Made by a program: the position numbers and the translations under genes
Shown: one piece after another, positions 1 through 6,185 of the stretch
How positions within the stretch are numbered: position 1 is the stretch's first letter
Layout: every line of letters begins with the position of its first letter
Assembly: GCA_964343975.1 (NCBI GenBank)
Contig: CAYFLU010000177.1
Coordinates: forward strand, 1 to 6,828
Reading direction: 5' to 3'
DNA: 6,828 nucleotides
Source of the DNA: SCUN01 sp964343975
GTDB taxonomy: Bacteria > Acidobacteriota > Vicinamibacteria > Vicinamibacterales > SCN-69-37
The notes under the pieces: model-generated
Databases searched by the model: none
What the model saw: only the letters and a program-made list of their open reading frames with translations
What the model was told of the DNA's origin: nothing

Positions 1-1
1 C

Positions 2-1528
2 CGGCTCACGGCTGCCCCCTTGGTGCGCCTAAATCGGGTATCTGGCCAAATTGAGCCGGCTCTCGCCACCAGTTGGTCGGCCTCCGAAGACGGTCTGACC
101 TTCACCCTGAAGCTTCGGGAGGGGGTCGTCTTCTCAGACGGCACGCCCCTGACCGCCGCGGACGTCGTGTTCTCGTTCCGCGCCCTCTACGATCCGAAAG
201 TTGCCAGCCCGGTTGCCAGCGGCATGATGATCAACGACAAGCCGATGACCGCGCGGGCCCTCGACGATCACACCGTCGCCGTCACGTTCCCCGCGCCCTA
301 CGGCCCCGGCCTCTCCATCCTCGACGCGCTGCCCATCCTGCCGCGGCACAAGCTGGAAGACGCGTTGAACAAGGGGATATTCCCATCGACCTGGGGATTG
401 ACCACGCCGGTGGCTGAACTCACGGGCCTCGGTCCGTTCGTGGTCGCCGAGTACCAGCCCGGTCAACGCATGCGCTTTACGCGCAACCCGCACTACTGGG
501 GCAAGGACGCCAACGGGCAACCGCTCCCGCGCCTCGACGAACTGGTGATGGAGTTCACACCGGATCAGAACGCCGAGATGCTCCGCCTTCAGGCCGGCAC
601 TGCGGACCTCGTCAGCGAGCAGATTCGCGCCGAGGACTACGCCGCTCTGGAGCGGGCCGCCGCCGAACACAAAGTGCAGTTGGCCGATGCCGGGGTGGAC
701 GTCGATCCCACCGGACTCTGGTTCAACCTCCGCCCCGACTCGGCTCGCGCGAAGGCGCGGCCGTGGCTTCAGCGCGAGGAACTGCGCCACGCGATTTCCG
801 CCGTGATCGATCGGCAACAAATCGTCAACACCGTGTTCCTCGGCGCCGCGGAGCCGGTGTACGGTCCGATCACACGCGGCTACGGTCCGTGGTTCGTGCC
901 GGATGTACCGCATACGCCGCACGATCTGGCCCAGGCGACCGCGTGGCTCGAGGCGATTGGGCTGAAGGATCGCAATCACGACGGCCAACTCGAAGATGCG
1001 CAGGGCCGTCCCGCGCGCATCGCGGTGCTGACGCGGAAGGGCAACACCGTGCTCGAGCGCACGCTCGCCAGCGTGCAGGAACAGCTCGGCAAGATCGGGC
1101 TCGGCATCGACATCGTGGCGATGGAACGCGATCCCATGCTCAAACAGTTCTTTGCCGGCGACTATGACGCGATGTTCTACGGCGCGCCCGTGCTCTCGCT
1201 CGACCCAGCCAACAACAGCGATCTGTGGCTGAGCAGCGGCGCCTTCCACTTCTGGAATCCGGGACAAACCACGCCCGCCACCGCCTGGGAATCACAGATC
1301 GATACGCTGATGCGCGAACAGGCGACGACGATGGATCTGGCGAAGCGCGTGACGTTGTTCGCGCAGGTGCAGAAGATCTTCGCCGAGCACGAGCCGATGA
1401 TCTTCTTCGCGGCGCCGAAAGTGACCGTCGCGATGTCGGCGCGCGTCACCGGTGCCGTGCCGGTCGTGTTGAAGCCGCAGATTCTCTGGAAACCCGAGAC
1501 GCTCGGCGTCGGCGGCGGCGTGAGGTGA
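2..1528 (+). CDS. Peptide ABC transporter substrate-binding protein, family 5 (5'-truncated)
   Basis: Extracytoplasmic solute-binding protein that would capture di/oligopeptides and deliver them to the two permeases encoded directly downstream. The frame is open to the left edge, so the true start and the signal peptide or lipobox lie outside the window. A TTG at 20 is in frame but falls inside the conserved domain and is not a credible start. About 508 residues are present; family members usually run about 530-600. The family-5 signature is clear at about 59-187 (LATSW, DGLTFTLKLREGVVFSDGTP, AADVVFSFR). A further typical block, LRHAISAVIDRQQIV, lies near 782-826. A D-x-N-x-D-G acidic loop (DRNHDGQLED, 968-997) precedes the second half of the fold; such loops are common in this family. 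The C-terminus (EHEPMIFFAAPKVT, then ILWKPETLGV) is intact. The stop overlaps the next start by 4 bp. Family is certain; the peptide ligand is inferred from the family, and other ligands (e.g. nickel, sugars) occur in it. Confidence 0.95.
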   Translation, partial: RLTAAPLVRLNRVSGQIEPALATSWSASEDGLTFTLKLREGVVFSDGTPLTAADVVFSFRALYDPKVASPVASGMMINDKPMTARALDDHTVAVTFPAPYGPGLSILDALPILPRHKLEDALNKGIFPSTWGLTTPVAELTGLGPFVVAEYQPGQRMRFTRNPHYWGKDANGQPLPRLDELVMEFTPDQNAEMLRLQAGTADLVSEQIRAEDYAALERAAAEHKVQLADAGVDVDPTGLWFNLRPDSARAKARPWLQREELRHAISAVIDRQQIVNTVFLGAAEPVYGPITRGYGPWFVPDVPHTPHDLAQATAWLEAIGLKDRNHDGQLEDAQGRPARIAVLTRKGNTVLERTLASVQEQLGKIGLGIDIVAMERDPMLKQFFAGDYDAMFYGAPVLSLDPANNSDLWLSSGAFHFWNPGQTTPATAWESQIDTLMREQATTMDLAKRVTLFAQVQKIFAEHEPMIFFAAPKVTVAMSARVTGAVPVVLKPQILWKPETLGVGGGVR

Positions 1529-2445
1529 CGCACGCGTTCGCGCGCGCCGCGTTGCGCCGCGTCGCGGCCACCGTGGGGTTTGTCGCGCTCGTGGCGACCG
1601 CCGCGTTCGTCCTGACGCGTCTCGCGCCCGGCGATCCCACGCTCGCGCTCCGCGCCAGCGGGGCCAGCGAGGCCGTGATCGCGCACGAACGCGCCCGGCG
1701 CGGCCTCGATCAGCCGCTCACCGCACTCGCGGCCGACTGGCTGCGCGGTGCGCTCCGCGGCGATCTCGGCGAGTCGGTTACCTACGGCCGACCCGTCCGC
1801 ACACTGGTTGCCGAGCGCGCCGTGTACACCGCACAGCTGGCCGCCGGTGCGCTGATCGTCGCCCTCATCATCGGTGTGCCCCTCGGCATTCTGGGTGGAG
1901 CCTACCCGCGACACTGGGCCTCGCGACTCAGCGCCACGCTGTCGCTCGCGCTCGTGTCGTGTCCGCCAATGGTCGCCGCCCTCGCGCTGCTGTGGATCGC
2001 GGCGACCACGCAGTGGATGTCGATGGAGCCCGGCGCGTGGGTCTTGCCGACGCTGGCGCTCGGTGTGCCGCTCGCGGCATCGATCGAGCGACTGCAATCG
2101 CAAGCCGTTCGCGAGGCCATGGGCGGACTCGAGGTCGTGGCGGCGGCCGCGCGCGGCATTCCCCCCGCGCGGCTCCTCTGGATTCATGTCGCCCGGCAAT
2201 CGCTGCGCCCGCTCCTCGGTATCTTCGGCGTCGTGATCGGCAGCCTGTTCAGCGGCTCGTTGATCGTCGAAGTGGTGACGTCGTGGCCCGGTCTGGGCCG
2301 GCTCACGTACGACGCGCTTCGCGAGCGCGACATCTATCTTGTCGCGGGCTGCGCCATGGCCGGAGCCGTGTGCCTCAGTGCCGGGCAATGCATCGCCGAC
2401 GCGGCGCGCACCTGGGCCGATCCGCGGGTGCGGACCCCACGATGA
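1525..2445 (+). CDS. ABC transporter permease, DppB/OppB type
   Basis: First inner-membrane subunit of the peptide importer, 306 residues, a normal length for DppB-type permeases. The GTG start overlaps the previous stop (GTGA) and gives the typical N-terminus: a short Arg-rich segment (RAALRR, residues 7-12), a first membrane helix (about 13-31) and RLAPGDP (32-38). The DppB-type segment WLRGALRGDLGESV (72-85) follows. Further hydrophobic helices lie at about 102-124, 139-160, 230-250 and 272-290. The cytoplasmic EAA-like loop that contacts the ATPase is about 197-230 (REAMGGLEVVAAAARG, then IPPARLLWIHVARQSLRPLL). The periplasmic-side motif WPGLGRLTYDALRERDIYLV (254-273) and a C-terminal ADPRVR (298-303) are characteristic. 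No good Shine-Dalgarno precedes the GTG, so translational coupling to the binding protein is likely. It would pair with the DppC-type protein. Family assignment is firm; the transported substrate is not shown by the sequence. Confidence 0.95.
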   Translation: MTHAFARAALRRVAATVGFVALVATAAFVLTRLAPGDPTLALRASGASEAVIAHERARRGLDQPLTALAADWLRGALRGDLGESVTYGRPVRTLVAERAVYTAQLAAGALIVALIIGVPLGILGGAYPRHWASRLSATLSLALVSCPPMVAALALLWIAATTQWMSMEPGAWVLPTLALGVPLAASIERLQSQAVREAMGGLEVVAAAARGIPPARLLWIHVARQSLRPLLGIFGVVIGSLFSGSLIVEVVTSWPGLGRLTYDALRERDIYLVAGCAMAGAVCLSAGQCIADAARTWADPRVRTPR

Positions 2446-3428
2446 TGACGCGCACGCAACGCATTGGCGCCGCGCTGCTGCTCATGCTGTGTGCGACGGC
2501 CGCGCTCGCGCCGTGGCTGGCGCCGCACCGGGCTGGTGAACAGTTACCGGACCGCGCGTACGCGCCGCCGACGCGCGTCCACGTGCGAGACGCCGGCACG
2601 TGGCATCCGCCGTTTGTGTATGGGCAAGTGCTCGTCGATCGCTTGCGCCGTGAATTTCGCGAGGACACCGCCGTGCGCGTGCCGCTGCGCGCGGCGCCGG
2701 CGGACGCATCGCCGGTGCTGCTCATGGGGGCCGACACGTTGGGCCGCGATGTGTTCGCGCGGCTCGTGCTCGGCGCGCGCTGGTCGCTCGGCGTGACGCT
2801 GCTCGGCGCGTGCGGCGCGATGTTGCTCGGCACGCTCATCGGCGCCGGCGCGGCGGTCCTCGGAGGCGCTCTCGAGCGGTGGCTGATGCGCGGCGCCGAT
2901 CTCGTGCTCGTGCTGCCGCTCGCGTACCTCGTGCTCGTGCTCCGCGCACTGCTTCCGCCGGTGTTGTCGGCAGGACAGGTGCTGTGGTGGCTCGCCACGC
3001 TCTTCGCCCTCGTCGCGTGGCCGCATCCGGCGCGCGGCGTACGCGCGATCGTCGCCTCTGAATTGGCGCGCGACTATGTCGAGGCCGCGCGTGCGTCCGG
3101 TGCGGGCCGATGGCGACTGCTGCGCCACGTCGTTCCGGCCGCGTACGGCTTTCTCGGCGCCGAGCTCGTGCTCCTCGTGCCCGCGTTGTTGTCGGCGGAA
3201 GCGGCGATTTCGTTTCTCGGACTCGGCTTTCCGGAACCCACACCCAGTTGGGGCACCATGCTGCAGGAAGCCGCAAACGTTCGCGTGCTCAGTGAAGCGC
3301 CGTGGATGCTCGCGCCGGCGGTCGCCATGTTCCTGGTGACACTCGCGCTGCAATTGATCGGTGCGCGCGTGTCCACCGGCGCGGCATTTTTTGATAGCCT
3401 CCGCGCACATGGCCACGATCCGACTTGA
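2442..3428 (+). CDS. ABC transporter permease, DppC/OppC type, with long periplasmic loop
   Basis: Second inner-membrane subunit of the importer, 328 residues. The ATG at 2442 overlaps the previous stop by 4 bp; a second ATG at 2445 is equally possible and changes the product by one residue. After a first membrane helix (about 9-27, ending APWLAPHR) comes an approximately 65-residue hydrophilic stretch (30-94, including HPPFVYGQVLVDRLRREFRE), longer than in E. coli DppC/OppC. Then comes the hallmark MGADTLGRDVFARLVLGAR (95-113), the EAA loop (DYVEAARASGAGRWRLLRHV, 211-230) and the nearly invariant AAISFLGLGFPEPTPSWG (254-271). Additional helices lie at about 116-143, 153-171, 180-195, 238-252 and 290-308. 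The last 20 nt are shared with the start of the aldolase gene. The DppC-like family is certain. No ATP-binding subunit is encoded in the window, so the cognate ATPases must be upstream or elsewhere. Confidence 0.95.
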   Translation: MMTRTQRIGAALLLMLCATAALAPWLAPHRAGEQLPDRAYAPPTRVHVRDAGTWHPPFVYGQVLVDRLRREFREDTAVRVPLRAAPADASPVLLMGADTLGRDVFARLVLGARWSLGVTLLGACGAMLLGTLIGAGAAVLGGALERWLMRGADLVLVLPLAYLVLVLRALLPPVLSAGQVLWWLATLFALVAWPHPARGVRAIVASELARDYVEAARASGAGRWRLLRHVVPAAYGFLGAELVLLVPALLSAEAAISFLGLGFPEPTPSWGTMLQEAANVRVLSEAPWMLAPAVAMFLVTLALQLIGARVSTGAAFFDSLRAHGHDPT

Positions 3429-4308
3429 CGGCATTTTCCCGCCGATGCCCACGGTGTTCGATGCCGACGGCGCTCCTGATCTCGGCGCCATTCGCGCCAA
3501 TGTCACTCGCTGGATGCGCACCGATCTGGTGGGCGTGCTCGCCCTCGGTTCAAACGGGGAAGCGACCGCGCTCGACGAAGATGAAGCGGATCGCGTCGTC
3601 GCCGCCGTCCGCGAGGTGATGCCCGCCGGACGCACGCTGCTCGTCGGCACGGGGCGCGAGTCGACGCGGCAAACGATCGCGGCGTCCCGTCGTGCGGCGG
3701 CGCTCGGCGCCGATGCGGTGTTGGTGCGCACGCCCTTCTTCTTCAAGGCGCAGATGACGCCCGACGTGCTGATCGCGCACTACCGCGCGGTGGCCGATGC
3801 GTCGCCGGTGCCCGTGCTGCTCTACAACATGCCGCACAACACCGGCGTCGTGCTCACGCCGCCGATCGTGCGGGCGTTGCACACGCATCCGAACATCATT
3901 GGTCTCAAGGAGACCAGCATCGAACTGGAACGTCTCGGCCAGTTCGTCGCGCAGGCGCCGTCGACCTTCAGCGTGTTGTGCGGTGCGGCGCCGGTGATCT
4001 TTCCGGCGCTTGTGAGCGGCGCGGCCGGCGGCATCCTGGCCGCGGCCAACGTCGTGCCGGAGGTGTTCACGCGCCTGCATGCCGATGTGCGCGCCGGTCG
4101 CATCGACGCGGCCCGCCGGTGGCAGCAGGAAGTCACCACGTTCGCGCGCCTCGTCACCACCGTGCACGGGGTGGCCGGGTTGAAGGCGGCGATGGACATG
4201 GCCGGCTATCAGGGCGGCGTGCCCCGCTCGCCGCTCGCCCCCGTGTCTGCCGCGGCCGCCTCGGACATTCGCGCCGAGCTGGATCGCGTGCGCGCGTTGC
4301 TCTCGTAA
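3409..4308 (+). CDS. DapA-superfamily aldolase, 4-hydroxy-2-oxoglutarate aldolase-like
   Basis: Class I (Schiff-base) aldolase of the dihydrodipicolinate synthase / N-acetylneuraminate lyase superfamily, 299 residues, cytoplasmic TIM barrel. Start ATG 3409 gives the family N-terminus (RLDGIFPPMPTVFD); upstream in-frame TTG/GTG codons would add unconserved residues. The Schiff-base lysine is K167 (GLKETS) and the partner tyrosine Y139 (LLYNMP). The substrate loop reads GSNGE (47-51) instead of the GTTGE of DapA. Asn144 (YNMPHNTG) occupies the position of E. coli DapA Arg138, which binds the substrate carboxylate, so true DapA activity is unlikely. GSNGE, P-x-NTG, HPNIIGLK, the GAAGGILAAANV region and GLKAAMDMAGYQGG (257-270) closely follow my recollection of human HOGA1. 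HOGA cleaves 4-hydroxy-2-oxoglutarate to pyruvate and glyoxylate, which fits the glyoxylate-using aminotransferase next door. Phe111 replaces the DapA relay tyrosine. No Shine-Dalgarno is visible. Alternatives: 2-keto-3-deoxy-sugar-acid aldolase or another 2-oxo-acid lyase. Family about 0.98, HOGA activity about 0.6. Confidence 0.93.
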   Translation: MATIRLDGIFPPMPTVFDADGAPDLGAIRANVTRWMRTDLVGVLALGSNGEATALDEDEADRVVAAVREVMPAGRTLLVGTGRESTRQTIAASRRAAALGADAVLVRTPFFFKAQMTPDVLIAHYRAVADASPVPVLLYNMPHNTGVVLTPPIVRALHTHPNIIGLKETSIELERLGQFVAQAPSTFSVLCGAAPVIFPALVSGAAGGILAAANVVPEVFTRLHADVRAGRIDAARRWQQEVTTFARLVTTVHGVAGLKAAMDMAGYQGGVPRSPLAPVSAAAASDIRAELDRVRALLS

Positions 4309-4312
4309 ATCG

Positions 4313-4318
4313 AAAGGA
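4313..4318 (+). promoter_or_regulatory. Ribosome binding site for the aminotransferase gene
   Basis: AAAGGA lies 6 nt before the ATG at 4325, in the 16-bp gap after the aldolase stop. It is one of the two clear Shine-Dalgarno sequences in the operon and supports the 4325 start as an independent translation start. Confidence 0.7.
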
Positions 4319-4324
4319 CTCGCA

Positions 4325-5416
4325 ATGTCGGCTCTCCCCACCTCCGACGTGTTGTTACTGGGACCGGGACCGTCGCCGGTGTCGCCCGTCGTGCGCGCCG
4401 CGCTCGGTGCTCCGATTCGTTCACACCTTGATCCCGAGTTCATGGCGTTGCTCGACGACACCCGCGCACGCCTGGCTCGCGCGTGCCGCGCACCAGACGG
4501 CGCGCTCGTGTCCGCGGTGTCCGGCACCGGCACCGCCGGCATGGAAGCGGTGGTCGCCAATCTGGCCGAGCCCGGGACCTGTGCGCTCGTGATTGTCACG
4601 GGCTACTTCGGCGATCGGCTCGCCACGATGTTCGAGCGTTACGGCGCGGCTGTGGAACGCCTGCGCGTCGAATGGGGCAAGGCTGTCGACCCGGCGGCCG
4701 TTGAACACGCCATGCAAGATGGGCAGTTCGACATCGTCGCGCTCGTGCACGTCGAGACGTCGACCGGCGTCGTGAACCCGGTGGAGGCGATTGCCGGCAT
4801 CGCGCACCGGCACGGCGCGCTCTGCGTGCTTGACGCGGTGACGTCGCTCGGCGCGATGCCGCTCGATGCGGCCGCGTGGGGCGTCGACGCGTTGTACAGC
4901 TGCTCGCAGAAAGGCCTGGGCGCGCCGTCAGGGCTCGCTCCGGTCATGTTCGCGCCGAGCGCGATCGTGCATCGTGTGCGCTGCCGGAGCTTTTACTTCG
5001 ATATCGAGCTACTCGAGGCGTATTGGGTGAGCCGGAAGTACCACCACACTATGTCGTCGCCGCTCCTGTGCGCGCTGCACGCGGCGCTTGGTGAGATCGA
5101 CGCAGAAGGACTCGACACGCGGTGGGCGCGCCACGAACGCCATCATCGGCAGCTCGCCACAGCGCTCGCGTCGCGTGGATGGTCGTTCCTGCCAGATGCG
5201 GCGTCACGCGCATGGAGCCTGAATGCCGTCCGCGTGCCGGATGGCGTCGACGATGCGAATGTGCGTCGGCGATTGTTGACCGAGCATCGCATCGAGATCG
5301 GCGCCGGGCTGGGGCCGCTCGCCGGGCAGATCTGGCGCATCGGTTTGATGGGCGCGGGCTCCACGGCGGAGAATGTCAGCACGCTCATGACGGCGCTCGA
5401 CGAGGTGGCTCGCTGA
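4325..5416 (+). CDS. Class V PLP aminotransferase, alanine-glyoxylate aminotransferase-like
   Basis: Cytoplasmic PLP enzyme of 363 residues, fold type I, predicted to move an amino group from alanine (or serine) to glyoxylate, giving glycine. The N-terminus LLLGPGPSPVSP (10-21) is the family hallmark. The PLP lysine is K196 in CSQKGLGAPSG; D170 (VLDAVTSLG) should hold the pyridine nitrogen. SGTGTAGMEA (66-75) and HVETSTGVVNP (142-152) form the cofactor/substrate loops. FYFDIELLEAYW (223-234) and KYHHT (238-242) match the segment that supplies phosphate contacts from the partner subunit in human AGT. R338 (WRIGLMG) is the expected substrate-carboxylate arginine. Length is close to family norm (about 360-400). 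Context strongly favours glyoxylate: the upstream neighbour resembles a glyoxylate-producing aldolase. Alternatives within the same subgroup are serine-glyoxylate, serine-pyruvate and ureidoglycine-glyoxylate aminotransferases. AEP transaminase is less likely because no phosphonate genes are present. Family certain; exact donor unresolved. Confidence 0.95.
   Translation: MSALPTSDVLLLGPGPSPVSPVVRAALGAPIRSHLDPEFMALLDDTRARLARACRAPDGALVSAVSGTGTAGMEAVVANLAEPGTCALVIVTGYFGDRLATMFERYGAAVERLRVEWGKAVDPAAVEHAMQDGQFDIVALVHVETSTGVVNPVEAIAGIAHRHGALCVLDAVTSLGAMPLDAAAWGVDALYSCSQKGLGAPSGLAPVMFAPSAIVHRVRCRSFYFDIELLEAYWVSRKYHHTMSSPLLCALHAALGEIDAEGLDTRWARHERHHRQLATALASRGWSFLPDAASRAWSLNAVRVPDGVDDANVRRRLLTEHRIEIGAGLGPLAGQIWRIGLMGAGSTAENVSTLMTALDEVAR
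5402..5408 (+). promoter_or_regulatory. Ribosome binding site for mtgA, inside the aminotransferase gene
   Basis: GAGGTGG lies within the last codons of the aminotransferase gene, 9 nt before the GTG at 5418. It decides that GTG as the mtgA start. With only 1 bp between stop and start, the two genes are probably translationally coupled. Confidence 0.65.
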
Positions 5417-5417
5417 C

Positions 5418-6185
5418 GTGATCTGGGTCCGGCGTTTCGCGAAGATCGCACTGGCGATCGCGGCGCTCGCGTTTGCGGGTGTCGCGTATCTGTGGTTCAC
5501 CGTGCCCGACGTGCGTCCGTTGCGCACGACCGTGCCGGCGTCGACGGCGTTCATGGATCTGCGCGCGCGCGAAGCCCGCGACGCGGGGAAGCCCGTGCGG
5601 AAAGTGCAGCGATGGATTCCCTACGGACGGATCTCGCCGCTGCTCGTGCGCGCCGTGCTCGTTTCGGAAGACGCGGCGTTCTGGTCACACAACGGCATCG
5701 ACTACGACGAACTGAAGGCCGCCATCGAGACCAGCATTGAAAAGGGTCAACCGATGCGGGGCGCGTCGACGATCACGCAGCAGCTCGCGAAGAATCTGTA
5801 CCTGTCGCCGTCACGCAACCCCACCCGCAAGCTCACGGAGCTGTTCATCACGCGGCGTCTCGAGGCGGAATTGCCCAAGCGGCGCATCCTCGAGCTGTAC
5901 CTGAATCTGATCGAGTGGGGCGACGGCATCTGGGGATGTGAAGCCGCCGCGCAATCGTATTTCGGTGTCTCGGCGGCTGATCTGTCGCCGGCGCAGGCGG
6001 CGCTCCTGGCCGCGGCGATCATCAACCCGCGCCGCTACAGCCCGGCCCATCCCAACGCCGTGCTGTTGAAACGGCAGGCCATCATTCTGAAGCGCATGGG
6101 CGACGTCACGCCGCCCCCGACCGTCGAGAAGTCCGGCTCAGAGGATGCGCCGGGCGCCGACAAATCGGGTGCGCCAATACGCTGA
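5418..6185 (+). CDS. mtgA: Monofunctional biosynthetic peptidoglycan transglycosylase
   Basis: GT51 glycosyltransferase that polymerises lipid II into glycan strands on the outer face of the inner membrane; it has no transpeptidase domain. 255 residues from GTG 5418, close to the usual 230-270. One N-terminal membrane anchor (about 8-27, after RRFAK) precedes the periplasmic catalytic domain. GT51 motifs are all present: SEDAAFWSHNG with catalytic Glu84 (83-93), RGASTITQQLAKNLYLS (114-130), RKLTE with the second acidic residue Glu141 (137-141), KRRILELYLNLIEWG (154-168), and the GCEAAAQSYFG block (173-183). The domain ends near residue 228. The remaining tail (Pro, Ser, Asp, Gly rich) is unlike a folded domain, and its last 15 codons lie inside the opposing lipoprotein gene. 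It follows the aminotransferase stop by 1 bp and probably shares its transcript, although its function has no obvious link to peptide uptake. Assignment is firm. Confidence 0.96.
   Translation: MIWVRRFAKIALAIAALAFAGVAYLWFTVPDVRPLRTTVPASTAFMDLRAREARDAGKPVRKVQRWIPYGRISPLLVRAVLVSEDAAFWSHNGIDYDELKAAIETSIEKGQPMRGASTITQQLAKNLYLSPSRNPTRKLTELFITRRLEAELPKRRILELYLNLIEWGDGIWGCEAAAQSYFGVSAADLSPAQAALLAAAIINPRRYSPAHPNAVLLKRQAIILKRMGDVTPPPTVEKSGSEDAPGADKSGAPIR
6138..6185. other. 48-bp convergent coding overlap of mtgA and the NlpC/P60 gene
   Basis: The last 15 codons plus stop of each gene occupy the same 48 bp in exactly opposed codon register. Each TGA stop lies opposite a TCA serine codon of the other gene (mtgA Ser241, lipoprotein Ser159). 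The lipoprotein side encodes family-typical sequence, whereas the mtgA side encodes a low-complexity tail, so the mtgA reading frame was probably the one extended into its neighbour. Confidence 0.9.

Larger units (their letters stand above)
2..6185 (+). other. Six-gene operon: peptide importer, aldolase, aminotransferase, mtgA
   Basis: Six same-strand genes follow one another with junctions of -4, -4, -20, +16 and +1 bp. No terminator-like hairpin or spacer interrupts the run. Clear Shine-Dalgarno sequences appear only before the aminotransferase and mtgA genes, so the earlier genes probably depend on translational coupling. The promoter and any regulator or ATPase genes lie left of the window. 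Co-transcription is inferred from spacing, not shown. Confidence 0.8.

Noticed and set aside
134..1267. Long minus-strand open frame (377 codons) opposite the binding-protein gene
   Set aside because: Product is Arg/Glu/His-rich with no recognisable motif or membrane segment; the plus strand carries a clear family-5 protein, and GC-rich genes commonly leave an open antisense frame.
1177..2388. Minus-strand open frame of 403 codons across the binding-protein/permease junction
   Set aside because: Spans two well-supported plus-strand genes, composition is Arg/Gly/His/Glu-rich and no family features are visible.
1959..2441. Upstream extension of the second permease frame
   Set aside because: The frame is open far upstream, but that part overlaps the first permease and encodes Arg/Ala-rich sequence with no family match; ATG 2442 gives the normal N-terminus.
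2544..3746. Minus-strand open frame of 400 codons opposite permease and aldolase
   Set aside because: Same shadow pattern; crosses a real gene boundary and shows no domain.
3409..4308. Canonical dapA (lysine biosynthesis)
   Set aside because: Asn144 replaces the carboxylate-binding arginine, Phe111 the relay tyrosine, and GSNGE replaces GTTGE; the neighbours are not lysine genes.
3550..4599. Minus-strand open frame of 349 codons opposite aldolase and aminotransferase
   Set aside because: Arg/His-rich antisense shadow crossing a real gene junction.
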